NCBI GenBank assembly: GCA_016432265.1
Contig: CP066681.1
Span: forward strand, 584,342-648,341
DNA from: Micavibrio aeruginosavorus
GTDB lineage: Bacteria > Pseudomonadota > Alphaproteobacteria > Micavibrionales > Micavibrionaceae
Direction of reading: 5' to 3'
DNA: 64,000 bases
Below the pieces are notes generated by a model that was not told where the DNA came from, searched no databases, and saw only the letters and a list, made by a program, of their open reading frames with translations. Both the position numbers and the translations under genes were made by a program. Of this stretch, positions 52,381-62,101 are shown in pieces (position 1 is the first letter of the stretch; each line of letters opens with the position of its first letter).

Positions 52381-53223
52381 TTATGGATGATCCGGGCGCG
52401 GTACTGCTGCCGATTGCCGATACACTGCGGAAGGCCAGGTGACCATCTCTTGGCGCAACGCGGTGCCGGCACGGCGCCAGGCTGTTCTGGGTTGCAGGGT
52501 GAATATGTAGCAATTCACGTCATTGCCGGTCTGCTGGTACAGGAACGGGTTGATATCTTCATACGCGATATCCAGCATGTCGACAGGTAAAAGTCCGGCA
52601 TGATTGCGCAAATCGTTTCGTGCGCCTATGGCCTTTAGCGCTTTCACCGGCCGAATATCACGATGGAGCATCGCAATGTGCAGGGCGGTATTGCCGCAGC
52701 CATCTTGTATATCAGGGTGTGCGCCATTGCGCAGGAGCGCCTGCGTGGCGCGTCCCATCAGGGTTTTGCGCCGCAGTTCCCGGACGCTGCAGGGGCGTCC
52801 GTCCGATCCGATGTTTGAAACATGGTTCCAGCCCTTTTTGACCGAGAGAATGAGAGCGGTATTTCTAAGATAGGGGCCGTGCTGCCAGCCCAGACGATCC
52901 TGATAGTCGAGATAGCCCTGAAGCTTCAGATGCTCGGTGTGCCAGCGTGGATCTACGTCCCACTGATAGCGATCCTGTCGGTTGAGATCGATTCCGAAAC
53001 GACCACTGTTATCGGCCAGCCAGATCGCGGCGTCGATTCCGGAATGGGCAATCAGACAGAGCAGACCCTCCTGCGCATCGAATGCGTTCATGTCTACGCG
53101 GCCTGATTCGGCGAGGGCAATAAATTTGGCCGTTTGCTCGTTCGCACCGGCGAAGCGCAATTGCTCTTCCGGACTGGGGCGTTTTTCACGATGGCGGGTG
53201 AATGCAGCGGATAATTTTTTCAT
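52381..53223 (-). CDS. Ankyrin-repeat protein
   Basis: A 280-residue soluble protein with ankyrin repeats near residues 175-240 (LLRNGAHPDIQDGCGNTALH, IGARNDLRNHAGLLPVDML) and a weaker repeat-like part before. Ankyrin repeats bind other proteins. The ATG at 53223 with a GAGG site is preferred over a GTG 10 codons upstream. It lies just outside the tsaD duplicate. Confidence 0.72.
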   Translation of the reverse strand: MKKLSAAFTRHREKRPSPEEQLRFAGANEQTAKFIALAESGRVDMNAFDAQEGLLCLIAHSGIDAAIWLADNSGRFGIDLNRQDRYQWDVDPRWHTEHLKLQGYLDYQDRLGWQHGPYLRNTALILSVKKGWNHVSNIGSDGRPCSVRELRRKTLMGRATQALLRNGAHPDIQDGCGNTALHIAMLHRDIRPVKALKAIGARNDLRNHAGLLPVDMLDIAYEDINPFLYQQTGNDVNCYIFTLQPRTAWRRAGTALRQEMVTWPSAVYRQSAAVPRPDHP

Positions 53224-53342
53224 CGAGAGCCTCAGGTCATGGTTGGCGGCCACTGTAGAGGGGTTATTAAATTATGTCAAATATAACACCGTTATCACGG
53301 TTCCCTTTTATGGGCGCAGCGGCTATAGTGAGGCTTAAGAGT

Positions 53343-53729
53343 ATGGAAACTATAAACGTGGCACAAACGCCAGTCGTAACAGGGATGGTTAACAATACGC
53401 GCATGCTGGGCCTGAGGAAGGCCATGGCGGCGTCGTCTCTTGTCTTTTTAATGCGTTACTCCGGCGATGTGAGGCGGCTGGCGGTTTTCCTGACTGTGGC
53501 GGTGATCGTGCCACCACCTGCGGGCATCGTATCGGGATTGCTGGCGGTGGGGTTCTACGAGGCGGCCAAGGTTTCGGGCCGGGTCTACCGCGATGTCATG
53601 GGGTTGCCGCGGCCTGAGGACTTTGCAGCGCTGGCTGAAGTGAACCGCCGTTACAAGGAGGCACACCGTGAAATCATGCCGTTGCCTCGCCCCGAGAAAA
53701 CGGTTTTCCCTGCGATGGAAATGCGCTAA
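53343..53729 (+). CDS. Hypothetical protein with hydrophobic centre
   Basis: A 128-residue protein with a hydrophobic segment near residues 45-75 (LAVFLTVAVIVPPPAGIVSG) and a polar tail holding two similar LPRPE elements (GLPRPEDF and PLPRPEKT). The start could also be the ATG at 53274, 23 codons upstream; the one at 53343 has a GAGG upstream. No family recognised. It ends 45 bases before hemC. Confidence 0.55.
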   Translation: METINVAQTPVVTGMVNNTRMLGLRKAMAASSLVFLMRYSGDVRRLAVFLTVAVIVPPPAGIVSGLLAVGFYEAAKVSGRVYRDVMGLPRPEDFAALAEVNRRYKEAHREIMPLPRPEKTVFPAMEMR

Positions 53730-53774
53730 TCCTAGGGCCGCTTTTCCGTGTGGCTTTTGAAGTGAACAGGCATT

Positions 53775-54713
53775 ATGACGCAAACGATCCGGATCGGCAC
53801 CCGTGGTTCGAAACTGGCACTGGTGCAAACACATATGGTGGCTGACGCCTTGCGGCGGGCGCATCCCGGTTTGCAGATTGAAATCAAGGAAATTCTGACC
53901 TCGGGGGATTGGAAGCCCGAACACGGCGAAACCCGTCTGGCCGAGGCTGCCGGAGGCAAGGGCCTTTTCGCCAAGGAAATCGAACGGGCATTGATCGATG
54001 GCGCCATCGATTGCGGCGTGCATTCGCTCAAGGATATGCCTTCGTTCCTGCCGCCGGGTCTGGAGATCAGCCACGTGCTGCCGCGTGAAGACCCGCGTGA
54101 CGTTTTTGTCTCCGACAAATACGGTTCACTGGCCGAGATGCCATCCGGTGCGGTGATCGGCACTTCGGCGTTGCGGCGACAGGCGCTGGTGCTGAACAGA
54201 TGGCCCGGCCTGAAGGTGATTCCCTTGCGCGGGAATGTTCCGACACGTATCGAAAAGATGAGGGCAGGGCAGGTCGATGCCCTGATTCTTGCCAGTGCCG
54301 GTTTAACAAGACTCGGCTTGACTGCTGAAATCAAAGAATATTTTTCAGTTGACGATTTTCTGCCCGGTGCGGCGCAGGGCGTGATCGGGGTGGAAACGCG
54401 TTCAGGCGATATGGTAACAAAAAGAATTCTGGATGCGCTCGATCATTTTGAAACGCGCCTGATCGTTTTGTCGGAAAGGTCGGCTTTGCAGACCTTGGAC
54501 GGGTCATGCCGCACCCCTGTGGGAGCCTATGCGGTGCGCAAGGCGGATCAGAAAATGCATTTGCGGGTGAATGTCATATCTCCCGATGGCCGCGATGTTT
54601 ATGCCGATGAAATCGAGGGCGTGGTGCAGACACGCGAAGAGGCGGAGCGCCTAGGTCAAATCGTTGGGTTGCGCCTCAAGGCCCGGGTTCCTCCCGGTTT
54701 GCTGACGGACTAG
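53775..54713 (+). CDS. hemC: Porphobilinogen deaminase (hydroxymethylbilane synthase)
   Basis: Joins four porphobilinogen units into hydroxymethylbilane in haem synthesis. The 312-residue protein has the start IRIGTRGSKLALVQ, HSLKDMPSFLPPG with the active-site Lys/Asp region, RGNVPTRIEKM, and LDGSCRTPVGAY carrying the Cys that holds the dipyrromethane cofactor. The gap to hemD is 4 bases. Confidence 0.98.
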   Translation: MTQTIRIGTRGSKLALVQTHMVADALRRAHPGLQIEIKEILTSGDWKPEHGETRLAEAAGGKGLFAKEIERALIDGAIDCGVHSLKDMPSFLPPGLEISHVLPREDPRDVFVSDKYGSLAEMPSGAVIGTSALRRQALVLNRWPGLKVIPLRGNVPTRIEKMRAGQVDALILASAGLTRLGLTAEIKEYFSVDDFLPGAAQGVIGVETRSGDMVTKRILDALDHFETRLIVLSERSALQTLDGSCRTPVGAYAVRKADQKMHLRVNVISPDGRDVYADEIEGVVQTREEAERLGQIVGLRLKARVPPGLLTD

Positions 54714-54717
54714 GTTC

Positions 54718-57366
54718 ATGCCCGGCGTCATTCTGATTACCCGCCCGGAAGAGGACTACGCCGAAACGGCCACAGGGGTCGCGGCGCTCGGATTCACACC
54801 TTTATCCTGCCCGATGCTGACCATCGAGGCCGTGCCCTGTTCGTTCGATGACATAGCCTGCTATCAGGCGCTTGTCTTCACCAGCGCCCGGGCGTTGCGC
54901 CCCTTTTGCGATCATTGCGCCGCGCGGGATCTTCCGGTGTTTACGGTGGGGGACGTCACGGCGGAACGGGCGCGGGCGCTGGGCTTTGGCGAGGTGATTT
55001 CCGCCGGAGCGGATCTGGCGGCGCTTGAGGCGGCGCTTGAGGCGGCCGGACTGTCCGGGGAGCGTCCGCTTTTGCATATCAGCGGCGCGGATACCGTTCG
55101 CGAGATCGGTGTTTCCGGTCTCAAGGTCGAGCGCCGCGTCGTCTATCGCGCAGTGCAGGCTGACGCCTTGCCGGAACCTGCGCGCGGCGCGCTTGCCCGG
55201 GGCGAGGTCAGGGCGGTTTTGTTTTACTCCCCCCGCACCGCCGAAGCTTTTGCCCGAGTCATTGGCGCGGCCCGGCTCGGGCATCAACTTATGACAACAA
55301 AAGCCTTGTGTCTGGCCGATTCAATGGTAGAGTCGGTGCGTTATTTGCCGTGGCGCGCCTTGTGTGTGGCATCGCGTCCTGATCGCAGCGGGATGCAAGA
55401 TCTGCTGGCCGCTGAAAAAGAAATGGATGAGATCATGAGTCATATACCCGAAAACCAATCCGGCACCCCGAACGATCAGGATCGGAATGCCATCGAACCC
55501 GCCGAAGCGGTGATCGAGCGTTTCGGCGGCATTCGTCCGATGGCGAGCAAGATGAACGTGCCTGTGACCACGGTGCAGGGATGGAAGAAGCGTAACGTCA
55601 TTCCCGGCAACCGCCGTGAAGATGTGTTGCGAGCGGCGACGCAGAACAATATCGAGATTTCTGATATACTGAATCAGATTGTAGCCAACGAAAACATCAG
55701 CGCCCAAGCCGCTGCCCAGGCGGAAGCGCCGGCACCATGGTCGCAAAACGCGGCGGCAAGCGCCAGGCCGCTGGCGGACGGTGTAGCGGATACGGTGGCG
55801 GATCGGGAATTGCTGATGGGGCATATCAGGAAAGCGGAGAAAAGCGCAGTGACCAAAAGTGCGGCGATTACCGTTGTGTTGCTTTCCGCGGCGGGTCTTG
55901 CTGCGGCGATTCTTCTGGGGCCCGGCATGCGCGGCGCGTTCGATCAGGCGGAGGTCGCCTCGAAAGCGGAAGTGCAGGAATTGCGCGCCGATGTCACCCG
56001 TATCGACGGCGATCTCTCCACGCTGAAGCAGGAACATTTTTCCTTCAAGAGTCTGATACCGGACGATCTCGGCCGGACGATCGGCGATATGAAACAGCAA
56101 GCTGTCGATCTCAAAAACAGCATGACACAGTTGAACGACCAGTTCAGCACCGTGACCAAGGCAGCCGAAGGGATCACCACCGATGTGCTGGGCCCGAATG
56201 CCGGCGACATCCAGCAACGCATGGCCGCACTTGAAGAACAAGTCAGGGCGCTGACGGGTTCAACCGATCTGGGTGGCGTGTTGCAGCGTATAGGCACGCT
56301 AAAACAATCTCTGGAGGGGCAAAATCTGCTCTCCGCATCGGCCGATCAACTTGATGCTATGTTGAAAAATCTTGGCGGCGACATGAGTCTGCTCGGGCCT
56401 CAGCTTGAGGCGGCGCAAGCGCAGGATACAGAGCTTGCAAAAACGCTGGAAGGCGTATCCCAGACGGATCTGAAGGCGGCGGCGATGTTGCTTGCCCTGA
56501 CCCAGTTCCGCTCCTCCCTTCATCGTAGCGCTCCGTTTGAGGAGGATCTTGCGCTGTTGCGTTCGATGGTCGGGGAAGACGATGCGGAACTGATTGGCGC
56601 AATAGAAAAGCTTGCGCCGCAGGCCAGTAAGGGCGTGCTGACCAGCAAAGGGCTGTCGCGGGAACTGAAGGGGCTGACCGGCGATATCGTCGTGTCTTCG
56701 ATCAAGGGTGAGGATGTATCCATCCGCGAGAAGGCTGCCGCCCGCGTCAATGACGTGTTCCAGGTGCAAAAGGACGGCCAACTCGTGACGGGTACGGATA
56801 CGCAGGCCAAAATCGCCCGCGCGCAAAAATTGTTGGATGAGGGCAACGTCGATGGCGCCGTAGTTGAACTTCAATCCCTTCAGGGCCCTGCCTTGCAAAC
56901 CGCACAACCGGTGATCGATCAGGCTGCGATGACGGCGCTGGCGCAGCAGGTTTCCCTGATGTTGACGAAAAAGGTTGAAATGCAATTGCCGATGGGCGGT
57001 GCGTTGTCGTCGGGTATGGCGGGAATGGGCGGGGATATCGAGGGCAAGGCCTCTGAGATCATGGAAGGTCTGAACTCTATGAGTCCGGATGCGATTGGCC
57101 GTAACCTTGGCGGGCTGGTCAAGGATGCCCGCGATGGCGGAGGAAAAGGCGGCGCTTTGTATACGACGCGCGGTTCCGGGCTTGATGGCGTGATGCAAAC
57201 CATCGAGTCGATGGGCGATGCGGTCGGTGCACCCGGCGGCGGGTCTGTTTCCAGCAAGCCGATTTTCATCCCGACGACGGAAACGCCTGTCGTCCCGGCC
57301 GATGAATTGGCCCCTGAGACGGTTGCTGAACCTGCTCCGGCCCCTGTTGCGCCGTCTGCGGAATAG
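54718..57366 (+). CDS. hemD: Uroporphyrinogen-III synthase fused to HTH and mitofilin-like protein
   Basis: An 882-residue frame in three parts. Residues 1 to about 235 are HemD-like (LITRPEEDYAETA, VFTSARALRPF, YSPRTAEAFARVI), which closes hydroxymethylbilane to uroporphyrinogen III. Residues about 262-305 look like a small helix-turn-helix (AVIERFGGIRPMASKMNVPV, TTVQGWKKR). A membrane helix (about 378-400) is followed by a long coiled coil and an Ala/Pro-rich end, the mitofilin-like protein often found next to hemD. No stop separates the parts. Internal ATGs at codons 236 and 240 could allow separate translation of the second half. Confidence 0.85.
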   Translation: MPGVILITRPEEDYAETATGVAALGFTPLSCPMLTIEAVPCSFDDIACYQALVFTSARALRPFCDHCAARDLPVFTVGDVTAERARALGFGEVISAGADLAALEAALEAAGLSGERPLLHISGADTVREIGVSGLKVERRVVYRAVQADALPEPARGALARGEVRAVLFYSPRTAEAFARVIGAARLGHQLMTTKALCLADSMVESVRYLPWRALCVASRPDRSGMQDLLAAEKEMDEIMSHIPENQSGTPNDQDRNAIEPAEAVIERFGGIRPMASKMNVPVTTVQGWKKRNVIPGNRREDVLRAATQNNIEISDILNQIVANENISAQAAAQAEAPAPWSQNAAASARPLADGVADTVADRELLMGHIRKAEKSAVTKSAAITVVLLSAAGLAAAILLGPGMRGAFDQAEVASKAEVQELRADVTRIDGDLSTLKQEHFSFKSLIPDDLGRTIGDMKQQAVDLKNSMTQLNDQFSTVTKAAEGITTDVLGPNAGDIQQRMAALEEQVRALTGSTDLGGVLQRIGTLKQSLEGQNLLSASADQLDAMLKNLGGDMSLLGPQLEAAQAQDTELAKTLEGVSQTDLKAAAMLLALTQFRSSLHRSAPFEEDLALLRSMVGEDDAELIGAIEKLAPQASKGVLTSKGLSRELKGLTGDIVVSSIKGEDVSIREKAAARVNDVFQVQKDGQLVTGTDTQAKIARAQKLLDEGNVDGAVVELQSLQGPALQTAQPVIDQAAMTALAQQVSLMLTKKVEMQLPMGGALSSGMAGMGGDIEGKASEIMEGLNSMSPDAIGRNLGGLVKDARDGGGKGGALYTTRGSGLDGVMQTIESMGDAVGAPGGGSVSSKPIFIPTTETPVVPADELAPETVAEPAPAPVAPSAE

Positions 57367-57454
57367 CCTTCCTTCAATATATTCCGTTTTGCGTACTGGC
57401 GGTTCGGGCTCAAGCCCTGTATGATGCAGGGCAGAATTACGAGAGGGCCTTCTC

Positions 57455-58828
57455 ATGTTTTTCCAGACGCTCTGGTTCATGATCAAAACTTCAGCCCTGA
57501 TCGCCGCGGGCGCATGGCTGGCGACGCGCCCGGGTTTTGTCGATATCAGCTTCGGCCCTTACGATATTCATGCCCGTACCGGGCCGCTTTTGCTGGGCGG
57601 GTATCTTGTCTTGCTGATTTTTCTGCTGGTTTACCGCGCTTATATCGCCCTCTCCGATATTCCGAAGGCGTGGCGGCGTTATCACGAACGCAAGCGCCAT
57701 CATAAAGGCATGCAGGCATTATCGCTCGGATTGTCGGCGGTGGCGGCAGGGGATGCCAAGATTGCATCCTACCAGGCTTACCGCGCGCGGCAGTTGCTGC
57801 GCGAGGATAAAGGAATTTCTGTTTTTCTTGAGGCGCAGGCGGCGCGGCTGCGGGGCGATGGCGATGCGGCGCGCACCGGCTTCCAGCAACTGGTCGATCA
57901 CCGCGACACGGCGTTTTTGGGTTTGCGCGGCCTGATGCTGACAGCGATGGAGGAAGGCAATCTTGAAAAGGCCTTGCAACTGGCGCGCGATGCGTGGCGC
58001 ATGCACCCCAGGCAACCGTGGGTGCTGCTGCTGGTCTACAATCTGACTATTCGCGCCCGGCAATGGGACGAAGCTGAAAAAATTCTCAGGCAGGCACAAA
58101 GGATCAAAGCTCTCGACTTCGATAAAGTGCAATCCGATCAGGTCGCGCTTTATTTGCAGCAATCCGACGACGCGCATTACCGCGGCGAACAGCAAAACGC
58201 CGTGCGCTACGCCAAGAAGGCGCAAACCCTCAATCCGGCCTTCGTTCCTGCTGCCCTGCGGCTGGCACGCCTCTATCGTGATGAGGGGCACCGCCGGGCG
58301 GCGGTCAAGGTAATCGAGGCCTGCTGGCGCACGAACCCGCATCCCGAGCTGGTGCCGGTCTGGGATTCTCTGGCTCCGGAACACAAAGCCAAAGATATGT
58401 CGGCACGTTTGCGCTGGTACGAAAGATTGCTCGCGCTTAAACCGGATAGCGCTGAAAGCCAGATTGCCGCTGCCCGCGTGGCGATGGAGGATGGCCTGTG
58501 GGGAGAAGCGCGCCAGTATTTGGCCATGGCGGAAAAATTGCAGCCGAACGCGCGCCTTTATCGTTTGTGGGCCAAATTCGCCGAACGCCAGCAACAACCC
58601 GAAGAATCTCGCCACTGGCTGGAGAAAGCGTCAGATGCCAAGCCGGACAAGGTTTGGGTATGCCGCGAAACCGGCCGTATCTATGAACACTGGACAGCGG
58701 TGGCCGAACCGCACGGCGCTTTTAACACCATCGTCTGGGAAGACCCGCAGGCGCTGGCGGGGGCTTCGCGCCCGCTGTTGACTGAAAGCACGCTGCTGCT
58801 GGATGCTCCTGTGCGTGTTTCCGTTTAG
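57455..58828 (+). CDS. hemY: HemY-like membrane TPR protein
   Basis: A 457-residue protein of the HemY N-terminal-domain family, always near hemC/hemD but of unclear role in haem synthesis. Two membrane helices (about residues 7-22 and 42-62) precede SDIPKAWRRYHERKRHHKGM, then TPR-like repeats (about 85-430). GAWLATRPGFVDISFG is a family mark. It follows the hemD fusion after 88 bases. Confidence 0.9.
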   Translation: MFFQTLWFMIKTSALIAAGAWLATRPGFVDISFGPYDIHARTGPLLLGGYLVLLIFLLVYRAYIALSDIPKAWRRYHERKRHHKGMQALSLGLSAVAAGDAKIASYQAYRARQLLREDKGISVFLEAQAARLRGDGDAARTGFQQLVDHRDTAFLGLRGLMLTAMEEGNLEKALQLARDAWRMHPRQPWVLLLVYNLTIRARQWDEAEKILRQAQRIKALDFDKVQSDQVALYLQQSDDAHYRGEQQNAVRYAKKAQTLNPAFVPAALRLARLYRDEGHRRAAVKVIEACWRTNPHPELVPVWDSLAPEHKAKDMSARLRWYERLLALKPDSAESQIAAARVAMEDGLWGEARQYLAMAEKLQPNARLYRLWAKFAERQQQPEESRHWLEKASDAKPDKVWVCRETGRIYEHWTAVAEPHGAFNTIVWEDPQALAGASRPLLTESTLLLDAPVRVSV

Positions 58829-58831
58829 CGC

Positions 58832-59581
58832 CTAATCCAGAAACCGGGCGCGCATGATGGGTTTAAGAAGAGCAAAACCGGCAAGGAAACCACCGATATG
58901 CGCAGCCCAGGCAACGTTGCCGCCGCCGGGCGCCCCCATCATCCCGAATATCGCTGAAATGACAATCCACAGCACGATAAAAGGCAAAATGCCGTAACGG
59001 CTGCCTTGGCCGATGGCGCCTTGCATCTGCATCATTATGAGGACGGCGGCGAACAATCCGCTGAGGCCTCCGGATGCGCCGATCACAGGCGCCGTCGATC
59101 CCGGTGAGAAAACAAACTGGGCCAGTGCGGCAAACAGGTTGCAGAGCATAAAGAAAACAAGAAACCGTTTGCCCCCCATCCATTTTTCAACCCCGGCGCC
59201 GAAAGCCATGATCATCAGGCCGTTCAGGATGATATGAGTCCAGCCGCCATGCAGGAAAGTAAATGTCAAAGGCCCTGCCAGCGCCGCCCACGAAAACGGC
59301 AATTGCCCGCTGTAATAAGCCGGGATGAATCCGAAATGGGCAAACGCCCAGAATTGCTGGTTTGGACTCATCACAACATCGGTTATCAAATGAACGCCGA
59401 GAAAAGCCAGCAGCATGAACTTGGTAACCGGCGGCAGCTTCAGCAGGGGGCTTGTGTTAAACAGGGGCTCGGTGGATTTTTTCTCTTCCGCGCGTTTTTG
59501 TCGCTGGCGCTCGGCCCGGCTGGGTAAAGGGATGACATTATTCGTTTCGGGGGTGTTGTTTTTATCGTCGGTTTCGGTCAT
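58832..59581 (-). CDS. Rhomboid-family intramembrane serine protease
   Basis: A 249-residue membrane protease that cuts transmembrane segments. The catalytic Ser is in VIGASGGLSGLFA and the His in AAHIGGFLAGF; six helices are predicted, with a LHGGWTHIILN loop typical of the family. The N-terminal 45 residues are polar and basic. Convergent with the hemY-like gene, 3 bases apart. Confidence 0.93.
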   Translation of the reverse strand: MTETDDKNNTPETNNVIPLPSRAERQRQKRAEEKKSTEPLFNTSPLLKLPPVTKFMLLAFLGVHLITDVVMSPNQQFWAFAHFGFIPAYYSGQLPFSWAALAGPLTFTFLHGGWTHIILNGLMIMAFGAGVEKWMGGKRFLVFFMLCNLFAALAQFVFSPGSTAPVIGASGGLSGLFAAVLIMMQMQGAIGQGSRYGILPFIVLWIVISAIFGMMGAPGGGNVAWAAHIGGFLAGFALLKPIMRARFLD

Positions 59582-59780
59582 CGGGCATATCCGTAAAAAG
59601 GGAATCGTACCCTACAATAAATTCATTTTTTATGCACTATGTGCCGGAAACTCATGAAAAAAATCGTTTATGTGCGGCTGCAAAACGAGTGGGTTTCTTC
59701 GTGGATGTGCCTCTGCTATGGTTCGGTGCCCGCAAAATCCTGTTTTCAATAACAGGTCTATTCATATGACGGAGTTTATC

Positions 59781-61112
59781 ATGACCTATGATTTCACGAC
59801 CGCCGCCAACTCGGTGGAAGAATATTGGATGCCCTTTACCCCGCAGCGCCTGTTCAAAAAAGCGCCGCGCATGGTGATCCGAGCGCGGGGCATGCATTAC
59901 TATGATCAGGACAACAAGCCTATTCTCGATGCCGCCGCCGGCATGTGGTGCGTGAACGCCGGCCATGACCAGCCCAAGGTCAAGGAAGCGATCAAATCGC
60001 AGCTTGAACTGCTAGATTTTGCTCCGTCTTTCCAGTTCGGGCACCCGACTGTTTTCAAGGCGGCCTCCCGATTGATCGCCGGTATGCCCAAGCCGTTTAC
60101 CCACGTCTTCTTCAGCAATTCGGGTTCTGAAGCCGTGGATACGGCCCTGAAGATCGCGCTGGCTTACCAGCGCCTGAAGGGCGAGGGGACAAGACGAACC
60201 CTGATCGGCCGCGAACGCGCCTATCACGGTGTCAATTTCGGCGGGATTTCCGTGGGTGGATTGCCCTATAATCGTGCTGTCTTCGGCCAGCTTTTGCCGA
60301 ATATCGATCACTTGCCGCATACGCACGACCTTAGCCGCAACGCTTTTGCCAAGGGTCAACCGGATCACGGGATCGAATTTGCCGACGCTCTGGAGCGTCT
60401 GGTTTACCTGCATGATGCTTCGAACATTGCCGCTGTGATCGTCGAACCGGTTTCCGGGTCGACAGGTGTTTTGCCGCCGCCCAAAGGATACCTGAAACGC
60501 ATCCGTGAAATCTGCGATAAATACGGCATTCTGATGATCATGGACGAAGTGATCACCGGTTTTGGCCGTTTTGGCAGCATGTCTTCGGCTGATTACTTCG
60601 GTGTGACCCCCGATATCATCACGATGGCCAAAGGCCTGACCAACGGCACTGTGCCGATGGGGGCTACGTTCGTGCGCAAGGAGATTTATGAAGCCTTCAT
60701 GCACGGGCCCGAGCAATTCATCGAACTTATGCACGGCTATACCTATTCAGGCCATCCGCTCGCGGCAGCGGCCGTTATCGGGACGCTGGATGCGATCAAC
60801 GACGACAAGATCTGGGATAACGCCAGAAAAATGGAAAAACCTTTCGAGGACGCCATGCATTCCCTCAAAGGCGCGCCACGTATCGTCGATATCCGCAACT
60901 GTGGCATTCTGGCCGGTATCCAGATCGAAGATCACCCGGACAAGGGCGATCCCGGCCGCTATTGCCGCGAGGTGGCCTATGAACTTTTCCGTCGTGGAAT
61001 TATGGTGCGCTATACCGGGCCGAATATCTGCGTATCGCCGCCGCTGATCTTCGACCAGTCCCATCTTGATGAGATCGTGACCAAGATTCGCGATGTCATG
61101 AAAGCGATCTGA
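59781..61112 (+). CDS. Class III aminotransferase (omega-amino acid--pyruvate type)
   Basis: A PLP enzyme that moves an amino group from an omega-amino acid such as beta-alanine to pyruvate. The 443-residue protein shows AAAGMWCVNAGHDQPKV, FSNSGSEAVDTALK, RERAYHGVNFGG, and the PLP Asp in MIMDEVITGFGRFG with the Schiff-base Lys in MAKGLTNG. The ATG at 59781 is preferred to the one 15 bases upstream because a GGAG lies 6 bases before it. A strong terminator follows. The substrate is inferred from family resemblance. Confidence 0.9.
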   Translation: MTYDFTTAANSVEEYWMPFTPQRLFKKAPRMVIRARGMHYYDQDNKPILDAAAGMWCVNAGHDQPKVKEAIKSQLELLDFAPSFQFGHPTVFKAASRLIAGMPKPFTHVFFSNSGSEAVDTALKIALAYQRLKGEGTRRTLIGRERAYHGVNFGGISVGGLPYNRAVFGQLLPNIDHLPHTHDLSRNAFAKGQPDHGIEFADALERLVYLHDASNIAAVIVEPVSGSTGVLPPPKGYLKRIREICDKYGILMIMDEVITGFGRFGSMSSADYFGVTPDIITMAKGLTNGTVPMGATFVRKEIYEAFMHGPEQFIELMHGYTYSGHPLAAAAVIGTLDAINDDKIWDNARKMEKPFEDAMHSLKGAPRIVDIRNCGILAGIQIEDHPDKGDPGRYCREVAYELFRRGIMVRYTGPNICVSPPLIFDQSHLDEIVTKIRDVMKAI

Positions 61113-61120
61113 TGAAATAA

Positions 61121-61144
61121 AGGCGGCCGCAAGGCCGCCTTTTT
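61121..61144 (+). terminator. Rho-independent terminator after aminotransferase
   Basis: AGGCGGCC and GGCCGCCT form a perfect 8-pair stem with a GCAA tetraloop, followed by a run of T. It closes the aminotransferase transcript. Confidence 0.92.
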
Positions 61145-61169
61145 CCCTTCTCTCCTTATTTCTTCTCGC

Positions 61170-61835
61170 TTATCCCATGAGCGGCCGTCCGAACATCGGT
61201 TCGTTCTTCATACGGTCGTATTTATAGACCTTGTCTTCCGTGCCGTTCGGTTTCATGAAAGCAGGAGGTGTATATTTTGTAATGTATTTCCCTGCCTCGG
61301 CCAGCAGATCGGTGGCCATGATCTTTGATTGCTTGATCTGCTCTGCCAGCTTTTCAAGAACCTGAGCGTAAGATTGCTTGGCGATCTCCTTGCCCATCAC
61401 CACCAGTTTTTTGATTTCCCCGGCGGTGGGGATATTGCCCTCCATCACGGTGGAGAACGCAGCGACCATGTCGCCCTGCAGGCGTTTTTTCATCTTGCGA
61501 CCGCCACTGCCGCCGCTGGCGCGGCCTTGCTGGCCTTCATCTTCTTCGTCTTCGTCGTGTTTTTCATCATCATTGGCGCTTTCAGGGCGGATATCGACAT
61601 AGGTTGGAGCCTGAAAGCAAACCGGATATTTTTTCAGCTCGCTGACCGGGAGAGTTCGGCCCGACAGTCCGGCTTTGATCTCAATGCGCAGGACTTCGGC
61701 GTGGTGCCAGTCCAAAACAACGCAATGGCTTTTAAATTCACCGGGTTGGCGCAGTTTTCTGACCAGTTTTTTGCCGGGATAGATCGATTCTTCAATCCCG
61801 CAATGATCGAGAAATTCCTGGATATTGATTTTCAT
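61170..61835 (-). CDS. Hypothetical soluble protein
   Basis: A 221-residue protein, not recognised. The first 85 residues look folded (QEFLDHCGIEESIYPGKKLV, VLDWHHAEVLRIEIKAG), then comes a very acidic linker (about 85-105), a Gly/Ser/Lys patch, and a helical C-terminal part (about 115-185). The ATG at 61835 has a GGAG site; the frame opens 18 codons earlier without one. Cytoplasmic by appearance. Confidence 0.65.
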   Translation of the reverse strand: MKINIQEFLDHCGIEESIYPGKKLVRKLRQPGEFKSHCVVLDWHHAEVLRIEIKAGLSGRTLPVSELKKYPVCFQAPTYVDIRPESANDDEKHDEDEEDEGQQGRASGGSGGRKMKKRLQGDMVAAFSTVMEGNIPTAGEIKKLVVMGKEIAKQSYAQVLEKLAEQIKQSKIMATDLLAEAGKYITKYTPPAFMKPNGTEDKVYKYDRMKNEPMFGRPLMG

Positions 61836-62101
61836 CACACCACTCCGTTGGTTCTGTATTGTTGTCTGGTCTTTTGTTCCATAATTCATTTTACGGAATT
61901 GTACTCATACTGCGCTCAATTTATTAATTAACTCTTAAATCGATCATGAAATTTTGGATTGATTTTTGGGCTGGATTTTCAGGGCTTTAAGAGGGCAGGC
62001 GGTGCGGGCTGGCGATTGAAAAAACAGGCGCCTGCAAGAAAATTGTTCTAAAATATAAAGGCGCTGTCATAATTGGCGGCATAAGGGGCAAGGAGAAAGA
62101 C

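Noticed and set aside
55321-56241. 306-codon minus-strand frame inside the hemD fusion
   Set aside because: It is His/Arg/Gly-rich as expected from the antisense of a coding strand and lacks any domain.
56299-57486. 395-codon minus-strand frame inside the hemD fusion
   Set aside because: Antisense of the coiled-coil region; no family features and no start signal.
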